Of a DNA stretch of 18,035 bases, positions 1-7,897 are shown in pieces (the first letter of the stretch is position 1; each line of letters starts with the position of its first letter). This stretch comes from Candidatus Thorarchaeota archaeon (GTDB lineage: Archaea; Asgardarchaeota; Thorarchaeia; Thorarchaeales; Thorarchaeaceae). The notes beneath the pieces were generated by a model. It was not told the origin of the DNA. It ran no database searches and was given only the letters and a program-made list of their open reading frames with translations. The translations under genes and the position numbers were made by a program. The stretch is from contig SDOA01000083.1 in the NCBI GenBank assembly GCA_004524595.1, positions 1 to 18,035 on the forward strand, written 5' to 3'.

Positions 1-285
1 GGATTTTGCATAAAGCATGAGGGGAAAGTTGTGAGTATAGCATCCACATTCACTCCTTTCATTGATGAGTTTGAGATCCAAGTCATGACAAATGATGATT
101 CGCGTTATAGACGTAAAGGTCTTGCCACTGTCGTTTCTGCTGCTCTTTTAGTCTATGCACTAGAACACGGTCTTGTGCCACAATGGGATGCTGCAAATGA
201 GTCATCTGTAAAATTGGCCAAAAAATTAGGGTATACCAATCCCATAAAGTGGAATTCCTTTTACTTGAGACCACCTCAGAAATAA
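1..285 (+). CDS. GNAT-family N-acetyltransferase, 3' fragment
   Basis: The frame is open from base 1, so the gene begins before the window; an internal GTG at 31 is not needed as a start. The visible 94 residues are the C-terminal half of a GNAT acetyltransferase. The acetyl-CoA pyrophosphate-binding loop is seen as YRRKGLATVVSAALLVYAL, followed by the late helix and strand WDAANESSVKLAKKLGY, in which an Asn and the terminal 'KLGY' are typical of the fold. The pattern is closest to the GNAT_acetyltran-type group. The acceptor substrate cannot be told. The next gene on the other strand converges on it, with 122 bases between the two stop codons. Confidence 0.8.
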   Translation, partial: GFCIKHEGKVVSIASTFTPFIDEFEIQVMTNDDSRYRRKGLATVVSAALLVYALEHGLVPQWDAANESSVKLAKKLGYTNPIKWNSFYLRPPQK

Positions 286-349
286 GCAAATGATTGAACT
301 TGAAACATCAACATTTCTTCAAAATAAGCTCAATTTCCTTGTCTTCGAT

Positions 350-388
350 TAGAAAAATATGAACTGGAGATCATCAACAATGATCTCC
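350..388 (-). terminator. Hairpin plus T-tract terminator of the tldD-tldE operon
   Basis: Positions 366-374 (GGAGATCAT) and 380-388 (ATGATCTCC) form a perfect 9-bp stem around a 5-base loop. Read on the minus strand the stem is followed by AGTTCATATTTTTCT, a T-rich run. It lies 20 bases past the tldE stop codon at 408. The plus-strand side has no comparable T run, so it probably serves the minus-strand operon. Confidence 0.55.
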
Positions 389-407
389 GATTCACATATA
401 CTTGCTC

Positions 408-1802
408 TTAACCAACAACTGAGAAGTCATCAAATACAAGTGTTGGCACCATGACGCCATATGGAATCATGAGCTGATTGTTTGCTATATCTGTTAGATT
501 CTTCAATCCATTGTAATAGTTGCCTGCAATTGACACGGGCTGAACTGGTCCCTTCACCTCACCATCTTCTACAAGATATGCTGAACCTGCAACACATGAG
601 AATTCTCCAGTCTCAACACTTGAATGGAAGATACCTAACGGGAAATCTCGAATCATGATTGCTTTGCCATCAATCGACGATATGATATCCTCCTCGGTCT
701 TCTTTCCCGAATGAACTTCTAAGAACTTTGATGATGCACCTGGTCTATTTTCGTAGGGCATTGACCCACCAAATATACCACTTCCACGTGCGCAATTACC
801 TGTTGAATCTAATCCAAAGGCTTTGCCAAAGTAACTATCGAAAAGGAAATTCTTCAATACTCCTCTCTCAATTATTGGATTGATTTGCTGTGGAAGACCC
901 TCTGCGTCTATGGATTGAGTTTCTAAGGAATTAGGATTCTGTCCATTATCTATCAAAGTGAAATCTTTGTTAGCAATTGTGTCACCAATTTTGTCACACA
1001 ATGGCGAGACCCCATCAACTACTGGTCGTCCAACCGCTGATTGAGCCAAACTAGAAAGGATGTAAAGACCAGCTGGAATCTGCGTCCATATTGTGGGTAA
1101 TTTTGCGGTCATATCTAATTTCTTTGCACCAAGTAGATTAACAGCATATTCTGCAGCTCGTCTACCCACTCCCTCAGTATTAAAAAGACGTTCTCGTGAA
1201 ACATCAAAATCGAATGAACCTCTACGTTCCTCACCATCGATTGCATACACTCGTGCATCGCAGCCATTTCCACAGCTTCTTGTTCCCTGCAAGATACCTT
1301 GCGTGTTTCCTACAGCATAACCTCCCCAACCTGCTTCTGCTGATGCGGAAATTACCTTCACTCGTGGATCAACAACACGTGCTTCTTCTATCATGACCTC
1401 GCAACTCTTTATGAGATCATCAGTGTGAAGTGCAAGAATATCGTCAGAATAATATCCTTCCTTACTTGGCGGTTTAGGTTCTGCAAAACTCTTGAATCTA
1501 TTATCTTCGACCTTGACTGTCTGGATTATTGACAAAGCTTCTTTTACTGCAAATCTGACTCTATCTGTTGTTACTCCACTAGCAACTGCAAATCCAATTC
1601 TCTTGTCCTTGGCTGCTCGAACTGCCGTACCCGCCAAAGCGCCATCGGAAGCACTAACAATACCTTGATCGATTTCAGCTTTCACCTTATTCTGAAAGAA
1701 GAGATATATTTCGAAGTCTGTACTACTGTCTAGTGATTTTGCATACTTCAAACCCGAATCGGTCACTGAGAGTAATTCGTCTTTAATATCATCAAAATTC
1801 AT
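408..1802 (-). CDS. tldE: TldE/PmbA, non-metal subunit of TldD/TldE protease
   Basis: The product is 464 residues, the normal length for PmbA/TldE. It has the family's C-terminal beta-rich domain, for example GNCARGSGIFGG and the closing part VQPVSIAGNYYNGLKNL, and it lacks the HExxxH zinc motif found in its partner. In characterised systems TldE pairs with TldD as a heterodimer that degrades unfolded or modified peptides and matures some peptide natural products; in archaea its substrates are largely unknown. The ATG is preceded by AGGAG (1813-1817) ten bases upstream. The gene lies 18 bases after the tldD stop, so the two are surely co-transcribed, tldD first. There is no sign of truncation. 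Confidence 0.92.
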   Translation of the reverse strand: MNFDDIKDELLSVTDSGLKYAKSLDSSTDFEIYLFFQNKVKAEIDQGIVSASDGALAGTAVRAAKDKRIGFAVASGVTTDRVRFAVKEALSIIQTVKVEDNRFKSFAEPKPPSKEGYYSDDILALHTDDLIKSCEVMIEEARVVDPRVKVISASAEAGWGGYAVGNTQGILQGTRSCGNGCDARVYAIDGEERRGSFDFDVSRERLFNTEGVGRRAAEYAVNLLGAKKLDMTAKLPTIWTQIPAGLYILSSLAQSAVGRPVVDGVSPLCDKIGDTIANKDFTLIDNGQNPNSLETQSIDAEGLPQQINPIIERGVLKNFLFDSYFGKAFGLDSTGNCARGSGIFGGSMPYENRPGASSKFLEVHSGKKTEEDIISSIDGKAIMIRDFPLGIFHSSVETGEFSCVAGSAYLVEDGEVKGPVQPVSIAGNYYNGLKNLTDIANNQLMIPYGVMVPTLVFDDFSVVG

Positions 1803-1820
1803 ATTTCATCAACTCCTATT

Positions 1821-3245
1821 TTATGCCTCTCCTCCAAACGTTACTTCATTGATGAGTAATTTAGGTCCGCCATCACCAACAGGTAGCGGAAATTGTTCAC
1901 CTTTACCACAGCCACCAAAATAACCTGCTGATAGTTTGATCTCTCTCGTTGCTCCCTCAACTTGTGATAGTAATTTCAATATATTACCAGAGAGAGCAAC
2001 TTCTCTTATTGGATATTGAATCTCTCCATTTTCAACCCAATATCCTCGGATAGCTTTAAACAAGAAACTTCCATCACCTTCAACTTGTCCCCCTGATGAT
2101 TGTATTGCAAACACTCCAGTGCCTAAATCAGCAATAGCTTCTTCCTCTGTTAAATCTCCTGCTGCAAAGAATGTATTTGTCATTCTTGGAATTGGTGGAA
2201 AGACGAAGTTTACCGCTCGTGCATTTCCTGTAGGTTCTTGACCTAATTTCTTTGCTGTACCTCGGTTATGTAGGAAATGTCGAAAAACTCCCTTATCGAG
2301 AATAGTGGTCAAATTGGAAGGAGTTCCTTGATCATCATATGGAAGCCAGAGGCCACCAAATTTCTTTATCTCCGGAACTCCACCATCTATTATGGATGCA
2401 TGTTGTGTTCCCAAAGTTTCACCTAATTTCTCTGAAAGTGGAGATCCTCCTGTAACTGCAAAATCCGCCTCGCTCAGATGACCAAACGACTCATGAGCAA
2501 GTACTCCTACGAGTTCTTCTTCTACAAGTGCTCTGAACTTGCCAGCAGGGCATGCCTTTGCTTGTAATTGTTCTTTAGCATTCTTCCCTGCTTTTTCTCC
2601 CATCGCCTCTGGAGTATGTTCTCCTTGTTCAAAAGCTTCTAAGCCAACGGTACCACCATAGCCTTCAGCTCCATTAACCATTGCTCCAGAGTCGGTCTTC
2701 GAAGTTACAAGCACTCTTAAATCCGTGACAAGCAGATTCCAATCAATCTCAGAACCATCACTATTTACAAACATCTTTGGTCCGTAGAGTTCTCCCCAAA
2801 GGGCTCTGATGCTCCTGATATTGTCTCCATGTTCTCGCGCTGAATCGACTTCTCTGTTTACCATATCGATTTTATAAGCAAGTTCTCTCTCTCGAGGGTG
2901 AATCTTTACTTGCAGAGTATCTGATATTTTACTTTTCACCGCATCTCTTCTATCAAAAGGCAGTTTGAGTTTTGCTGCACGTGATGATGCTTTTGCCATT
3001 CGGTAAGCTTTCTCTGTAGCTAAACGGATATCTTTCATCTCAGTACTAGGTGTAAACGAGAAACCAGATATCCCATCTACATACGCTGTGATGGCAAATC
3101 CCATACGTGATTTGACTTGAATATCTTGCCAGATATCGTTAATCCGTTGGAGTGTTCTCAATGTGAGATCCTCATATCTAGCTTCAATGAAATCCGCACC
3201 AAGGTCTTCACCGACGTGAACACTTTCTTGTAATTTATCTAACAT
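1821..3245 (-). CDS. tldD: TldD, zinc metalloprotease subunit of TldD/TldE
   Basis: This 474-residue protein matches TldD. It carries the zinc-binding HExxxH motif as HESFGH at residues 251-256, inside VLAHESFGHLSEADF. The conserved C-terminal cysteine that completes zinc binding in E. coli TldD is present near residue 446 in GYFGGCGKGEQFP, so the active site looks intact. The family forms a heterodimer with TldE, encoded immediately downstream, and the complex encloses the active site so that only unfolded or short peptides enter. The ATG has GAGAGG (3256-3261) ten bases upstream. It is the first gene of a two-gene operon; repeated TGACCA-like elements upstream may be regulatory. Confidence 0.95.
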   Translation of the reverse strand: MLDKLQESVHVGEDLGADFIEARYEDLTLRTLQRINDIWQDIQVKSRMGFAITAYVDGISGFSFTPSTEMKDIRLATEKAYRMAKASSRAAKLKLPFDRRDAVKSKISDTLQVKIHPRERELAYKIDMVNREVDSAREHGDNIRSIRALWGELYGPKMFVNSDGSEIDWNLLVTDLRVLVTSKTDSGAMVNGAEGYGGTVGLEAFEQGEHTPEAMGEKAGKNAKEQLQAKACPAGKFRALVEEELVGVLAHESFGHLSEADFAVTGGSPLSEKLGETLGTQHASIIDGGVPEIKKFGGLWLPYDDQGTPSNLTTILDKGVFRHFLHNRGTAKKLGQEPTGNARAVNFVFPPIPRMTNTFFAAGDLTEEEAIADLGTGVFAIQSSGGQVEGDGSFLFKAIRGYWVENGEIQYPIREVALSGNILKLLSQVEGATREIKLSAGYFGGCGKGEQFPLPVGDGGPKLLINEVTFGGEA

Positions 3246-3287
3246 TAGTATGAAACCTCTCTTCTCATTTAGTAGGATGCAGTTGGG

Positions 3288-3346
3288 TGGTCACTAACTA
3301 TTGAGATTCTGGTTATTTTTGACCAGCTATATGACCATTATATTAC
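3288..3346 (-). promoter_or_regulatory. Probable tldDE promoter/operator with repeated TGGTCA
   Basis: The 202-base gap upstream of tldD has no gene. It contains the hexamer TGGTCA (3288-3293), its complement TGACCA at 3320-3325 and again at 3332-3337 (exactly 12 bases apart), and a dyad CTGGT (3309-3313) / ACCAG (3322-3326). On the minus strand an AT-rich stretch, GTAATATAATGG, overlaps the distal copy and could be the TATA box. The repeats around it suggest an operator, but this is inferred from sequence only. Confidence 0.3.
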
Positions 3347-3447
3347 TTGAATCTTAATTACCTCTTTGAGCATCCTTGCTTCAATATCAAATTCTCCAAT
3401 TACTTTAAAGGATGACTCTTTACGCGAGTACTCATCTTGATACTACA

Positions 3448-4242
3448 TCATTTCATTTCTAATATTCGGTACCAATAGGTGTACATTGTTTCAAAACCCA
3501 GTGACCCGTAAAGTTCTAGAGCTGGAAAGTTTTTTGATTCCACTTGTAAGAATATCCGTGTTGCATTATTCTCTTCACCCCATATTCCTAGAGCACAGTT
3601 TATTGACCGTGCAACACCTCTGTGTCTGTACTCTTCTAAAGTCCTGATTGAGAAGAGGGCTAACCAGTCTTCTTTCACTACCCCTAATCCAATGCCAGCT
3701 ATTTTCCCGTCTATCATAACACGTGCAATAATCTTTTCACCTTCAATTCTTTTTATGATACTTCTCCTTGCTTGTTGTACGGTCTCATCAAATCCCGCAC
3801 TTTGAAAGAGTGCATTAATTGATTTATCTGACACTTTTAGAAGATCTACAGGAAACTCAGGATCTAAGCATGATAACTGATTGACTGGGAGTGTCTGCAC
3901 AAATGTTTTCATACGTTTCTCAAAACCCATATCTATAAGAGTTTCATCAAGTCCCTCAGGTTCACTTGCCTCCGTAATTTTAAAAGCTGGCACTGTATCT
4001 CTCTGTTCGTAGAATGATATTACATATTCGATAGCCTCTTCAAGTGCTTCATCATTGACTGGTTCAAGTGGATATACGCTATTGGCTCTCCAAGTTATAC
4101 CATCGTTCCATTGAATTATCCATCCTCTGTATCTCTCAACCTCTCTCCCTGGCCAACAGAGCAATGAGATATACTCCAAATCTGAGATGGCCTTTTTAGA
4201 TGCCATGTCTTCATATCTTACATTCCTGCATATAATATTCAT
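3448..4242 (-). CDS. GNAT-family N-acetyltransferase
   Basis: The frame stays open up to 4581, but only the part from ATG 4240-4242 looks like protein of this family, giving 264 residues. It begins with a typical GNAT first strand and helix (IICRNVRYEDMASKK). The catalytic GNAT domain is at the C terminus: the acetyl-CoA loop is seen in EYRHRGVARSINCALG, and the last part, LQVESKNFPALELYGSLGFE, is the standard motif B/C region. The N-terminal half is probably a second, degenerate GNAT-like domain. No Shine-Dalgarno lies before the ATG; a TATA-like CTATAT about 28 bases upstream suggests a leaderless transcript. The acceptor is unknown. It is divergent from the adenine methyltransferase gene. 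Confidence 0.85.
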   Translation of the reverse strand: MNIICRNVRYEDMASKKAISDLEYISLLCWPGREVERYRGWIIQWNDGITWRANSVYPLEPVNDEALEEAIEYVISFYEQRDTVPAFKITEASEPEGLDETLIDMGFEKRMKTFVQTLPVNQLSCLDPEFPVDLLKVSDKSINALFQSAGFDETVQQARRSIIKRIEGEKIIARVMIDGKIAGIGLGVVKEDWLALFSIRTLEEYRHRGVARSINCALGIWGEENNATRIFLQVESKNFPALELYGSLGFETMYTYWYRILEMK

Positions 4243-4312
4243 TGTCAGTATTGAATCTGTACAACTGATATAGAAAAGGAGAGATACTGCATCAAAACAT
4301 CTTTTTTGTGGA
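4243..4312. promoter_or_regulatory. Divergent promoter interval between acetyltransferase and adenine methyltransferase
   Basis: The interval is 70 bases. On the minus strand TTTTCTATATC (4267-4277) sits where a TATA box for a leaderless acetyltransferase mRNA would lie. On the plus strand the same region reads TGATATAGAAAAGGAGAG. The AGGAGA at 4277-4282 looks like a strong ribosome binding site, but no ATG, GTG or TTG in the methyltransferase frame follows it at normal spacing; the first is TTG 4313, 30 bases on. Confidence 0.4.
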
Positions 4313-6556
4313 TTGAGTATCAAACTTCGAGGTCCAATTTTGGAACAACAACTAGGATCTTTAGCATGGTCATTAGTCAGTGATATCCATGGTTGCATTA
4401 GCGTGGAGCGGTACAAACAAAAACGATTTGCAATTGAAGTGACACGTCTAGCTGCTTTGAATCTTCTCTTGAAATCTCGATTTGAATCTGAATATCTTGG
4501 TGTTGATAACAATGAATTATTACTCAACCATCTCTCTTTCGAAGGCGAACGAGCTGGATTCAACTCGTCTGAAGTGAACAATGAAGTATATTCTGTATTG
4601 GACTCTTACATGTTTGAATCTATGAAAAAAATACGACGAATGGATATTCATGAATTCATCGAGTTTTTTGGACAGATACACTCGGTTGCTTCGTATCATC
4701 TGCCTTTATCACTAAATCATAAGTCAAGACAGAGGTCTCTTGGTGCATATTACACACCTAAACCAATTGCTGACCATATCACAAATATCACATTATCCCC
4801 CATTCTCGAAAAAAAGATTAATGATTCTATTAAAGATGAAACATTTGATATGGATAACTTGTTCAATTTTCATTTAGTAGATCCTGCCTGTGGTACAGGA
4901 GTCTTCTTGACTTCCGTCTTTGAATTGATACAGCATTATTCGAAATTAGCAAGAAAGAAAGCCTTGGAAACTGGTATCTCAAAAAAACAATTAGAATGCA
5001 ACTATCAGAGTACCCTTCCTTATCTCTATGGTGTTGATTTGGACCTTGGAGTGCTTGAGGTTGCAGACTTTTCTTTACGTCTTCTCGAAAGTGTTCATAC
5101 TACACACATCTCAAAATCGCATCTCAATCATACTCTCAAAAGAGGTAATTCTTTATTCTCATTAAATGGACTCAGTGGTGAGAAAGATTATCGAAGTTTC
5201 TTCAACTCTATTGAAGATATGTTTCCTTTCGAGTGGTCTCAAGAATTTCCAAACATTATGAATAGAGAAAACGGTGGCTTTGATTTTGTTCTCATGAACC
5301 CTCCTTACGAGCGATTGAAGCCCAATCTCGCAGAGTTTATCAGAAACCGTTTGTTACGCGGTGATAGTCAAATACATTTGAATGCCTATAATTCTCACAA
5401 AGAACATATCAAGGAAGCAACAAAATACTATAGGAAATCTGGAGAATATTCCTATGCAACCAGCTATGCACTGAACACATATCTATTATTCATTGAACGT
5501 GCTTTGCAGCTGACACGGCAAGGTGGATTTGTGGGTTGCATTGTACCATCCACAATTCTCTGCGATGTATCTGCTCAGAATTTAAGGAATGAACTGCTTC
5601 TCAACAATACTGTTCACGCTATTGATAATTTCCCTGAGACCTCGCGAATCTTTCCTAACGTGACTCAAGCAGTCACCATTCTGACATTTTCTAAAGGAGG
5701 AACTACAAGTACTTTCAGTCTAGGACTTAAAAGAAAAAACCTTGCTGAGGCTCTAAATAAGAAAAGAATGGCTTTGGACCTGCATCTAATTACGAGAATT
5801 ATGGGTCAATCCTTAGTAATCCCGCAAGTAGATGGGAAGGGATATGCAATTCTTGAATCGATCCATCAACATCCTCCTCTATCATCTCATTCTGACATTA
5901 AAATTAATAGAGGTGAATTGGATCTCACAATAAATCGCAATCTCTATTCTATTAAGAAAACCATGATCCCTTTGATCAGAGGGTCGCAGATATCACGTTA
6001 TGGTCTAACTGACGCAGATCAAAAAACCAGATACGTGGATATGGATTTGCTACGAAGTTCGCTTGCAACATCAGGTCGCTTAGGACACATTGCAATGAAG
6101 AGAATCGCATGTCAACAGATATCTAATATGAATCAACGATGGCGTCTAAAATTTGCTCCTATTATGCCTAATTCCGTCTTAGCAAATTCTTGCAATTATA
6201 TAGTCCATACTCATTCCAAATCTCATAATCTGTATAATTATCTCTTAGGTATTTTAAATTCAGAACTTATGAATTGGAGATTTCAAATAACCAATTCGAA
6301 TAATCATGTCTCCATCAGAGAACTGCAGGCTCTACCACTGATACCTTTCAATGAGGGAGATAAAATCGTACAAGAACTATGTAAGGCCGTGAAAGAGTAC
6401 CGTGAATCCAAGTCTACATCAACTACTCTAATTGATGCTTATGTATTTACACTTTACAAGTTTGATAAAAGAGATGTGCTTTCTCTTCTTAATATGAGAA
6501 ACTGCCCCTCTGATGAACAAAAAGAAATTCTTACACACTTCAACGAATTATCTTAG
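4313..6556 (+). CDS. N6-adenine DNA methyltransferase, Eco57I/TaqI type
   Basis: This 747-residue protein is a gamma-type amino-methyltransferase. In order it shows the motif X signature GAYYTP (144-149), the AdoMet-binding motif I DPACGTG (190-196), a GVDLD turn (240-244), and the catalytic NPPY (329-332). The C-terminal 530-690 region resembles the target-recognition domain of Eco57I/TaqI-like enzymes (RGELDLTINRNL, IPLIRGSQISRYG, RIACQQISN). The 140-residue helical N terminus has no PD-(D/E)xK nuclease motif that I can see, so it looks like a methyltransferase only, shorter than type IIG fusions of about 1000 residues. The TTG start is weak; the frame is closed by a TAG at 4271. It is followed 56 bases later by a cytosine methyltransferase, and the two probably form one modification unit. 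Confidence 0.88.
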   Translation: MSIKLRGPILEQQLGSLAWSLVSDIHGCISVERYKQKRFAIEVTRLAALNLLLKSRFESEYLGVDNNELLLNHLSFEGERAGFNSSEVNNEVYSVLDSYMFESMKKIRRMDIHEFIEFFGQIHSVASYHLPLSLNHKSRQRSLGAYYTPKPIADHITNITLSPILEKKINDSIKDETFDMDNLFNFHLVDPACGTGVFLTSVFELIQHYSKLARKKALETGISKKQLECNYQSTLPYLYGVDLDLGVLEVADFSLRLLESVHTTHISKSHLNHTLKRGNSLFSLNGLSGEKDYRSFFNSIEDMFPFEWSQEFPNIMNRENGGFDFVLMNPPYERLKPNLAEFIRNRLLRGDSQIHLNAYNSHKEHIKEATKYYRKSGEYSYATSYALNTYLLFIERALQLTRQGGFVGCIVPSTILCDVSAQNLRNELLLNNTVHAIDNFPETSRIFPNVTQAVTILTFSKGGTTSTFSLGLKRKNLAEALNKKRMALDLHLITRIMGQSLVIPQVDGKGYAILESIHQHPPLSSHSDIKINRGELDLTINRNLYSIKKTMIPLIRGSQISRYGLTDADQKTRYVDMDLLRSSLATSGRLGHIAMKRIACQQISNMNQRWRLKFAPIMPNSVLANSCNYIVHTHSKSHNLYNYLLGILNSELMNWRFQITNSNNHVSIRELQALPLIPFNEGDKIVQELCKAVKEYRESKSTSTTLIDAYVFTLYKFDKRDVLSLLNMRNCPSDEQKEILTHFNELS

Positions 6557-6612
6557 TCAATTCACATTAAGAAATTAGAAAGACTTTCAAAGTGAAGAGG
6601 CGTACTTAACAT

Positions 6613-7842
6613 GTGAACATTATTACTTCTCAAACAATAGATTGGAAAAACAACGCTGATAAATTGCTATACAATCATGTATGTGCTTCACTCAGTGAAT
6701 TCGATATGGAAGTAGTGAGGTCTGTCCCTTCTGGCGGAAATTGGCAAGACATTCCTGATTATATAATCGCAAAGTCTGCAAGATTAACACAAATTAAAAA
6801 ATCAGGAGGGAGAACAACATATTATGGAAGATTAAGTGGTGAGTATCCTAGCTACACAATCAACACCTACTTTAATCGACCTGGTAATGGTACTTTTATT
6901 CATCCTGTTCAACATCGTTTAATCTCATTGAGAGAGGCTGCACGGCTGCAATCATTTCCTGATGAGTATATATTCGGAGGTAGTATGACCTCCCAATTCA
7001 AACAAATCGGAAATGCTGTACCGCCATTACTTGCAAAAATGATTGGCAAATCTATAAAGAAAGGACGAAGCGTCGATTTATTTTGTGGGGCTGGTGGATT
7101 ATCTGAGGGTTTAGTTCAGGCTGGCCACAAAATTTTGATCGCTTGCGATTGGAATGCCAATATGTGTGAATCTTATGTTAGAAATCATCAACATACAAAG
7201 GTCATTCAAGTTAATATGAATGATTCAGAACATATAGTCGATCTCATCGATTTAGTCGAATCAGAATTGAGGGGAAGAACTCTCAATTTGCTTGCAGGTG
7301 GTCCTCCCTGTCAGGGATTCTCCACAGCTGGGAAGTGGCAACCATCTGATATAAGGAATTCTTTATTATTTCAGACTCTAGATATCATTCAGCATTTTAG
7401 ACCTAACACAGTACTATTAGAGAATGTTCCAGGAATTAGATCATTACAGAAAGGACTAATCCTTGAAAAATTTGTTAATGCTCTCCAAAGTTATGGGTAT
7501 TTCACTGACATTATACTCCTGAAAGCTGAAGAGTATGGTGTTCCTCAGCTACGGAGAAGAGTCTTTATCATAGCTAACACAGACGGCTATCACTTCAGTA
7601 AGCCGACTGGATTACTCGCTCCAGTAATGCAAGGTAGAAAGAAGCATGAGTCAGATCTTAGGAAGATCGAACAGCCACCTCCCATATCAGTAAATGAAGC
7701 AATCTCCGATATGCCACCAATATCGTCAGGTCAGGGTGATGATGTAATTGATTATGATGCATCATGGATAGAGACTGATTATCAACGACTAATGCGAGGA
7801 ATTATTTCCGTTGATGAATTCTTTAAGAATAGAGCTGAATAA
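6613..7842 (+). CDS. Circularly permuted C5-cytosine DNA methyltransferase
   Basis: All key C5-methyltransferase motifs are present but rotated. The motifs that normally close the protein come first: IX as REAARLQSFPD (107-117) and X as QIGNAVPP (131-138). Next come motif I DLFCGAGG (155-162), motif IV GGPPCQGFS with catalytic Cys233, motif VI ENV (270-272) and motif VIII QLRRR (312-316). The C terminus (EAISDMPPI ... YQRLMRG) is the pre-recognition segment, and the N terminus (LLYNHVCASLSEFD, then PSGGNWQDIP) is what normally follows it, so the two ends fit together. The order recalls M.BssHII. The enzyme should make 5-methylcytosine. GTG 6613 is the only start after an in-frame TAA; AAGAGG lies 12 bases upstream. 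No cognate nuclease is seen. Confidence 0.9.
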   Translation: MNIITSQTIDWKNNADKLLYNHVCASLSEFDMEVVRSVPSGGNWQDIPDYIIAKSARLTQIKKSGGRTTYYGRLSGEYPSYTINTYFNRPGNGTFIHPVQHRLISLREAARLQSFPDEYIFGGSMTSQFKQIGNAVPPLLAKMIGKSIKKGRSVDLFCGAGGLSEGLVQAGHKILIACDWNANMCESYVRNHQHTKVIQVNMNDSEHIVDLIDLVESELRGRTLNLLAGGPPCQGFSTAGKWQPSDIRNSLLFQTLDIIQHFRPNTVLLENVPGIRSLQKGLILEKFVNALQSYGYFTDIILLKAEEYGVPQLRRRVFIIANTDGYHFSKPTGLLAPVMQGRKKHESDLRKIEQPPPISVNEAISDMPPISSGQGDDVIDYDASWIETDYQRLMRGIISVDEFFKNRAE

Positions 7843-7897
7843 GGTTGATTAGTGAAATGATACTCTCTCCTATTCAACAATAAAAATTTGCAGTGTT

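Noticed and set aside
4243..4581. Upstream 113-residue extension of the minus-strand acetyltransferase frame
   Set aside because: It overlaps the methyltransferase N terminus on the other strand and does not resemble GNAT sequence; the first real GNAT strand begins at ATG 4240-4242.
4313..4740. N-terminal nuclease domain in the adenine methyltransferase (type IIG enzyme)
   Set aside because: No PD-(D/E)xK or other nuclease motif is visible in the 140 residues before GAYYTP, and the protein is short for a type IIG fusion.
6561..6596. TTCAC...GTGAA inverted repeat between the two methyltransferase genes
   Set aside because: The arms are short with a mismatch and a loop of about 20 bases; this is expected by chance in AT-rich spacer.
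4313..7842. DISARM or BREX defence island
   Set aside because: The methyltransferases have none of the associated helicase, phosphatase or DUF genes beside them within the window.
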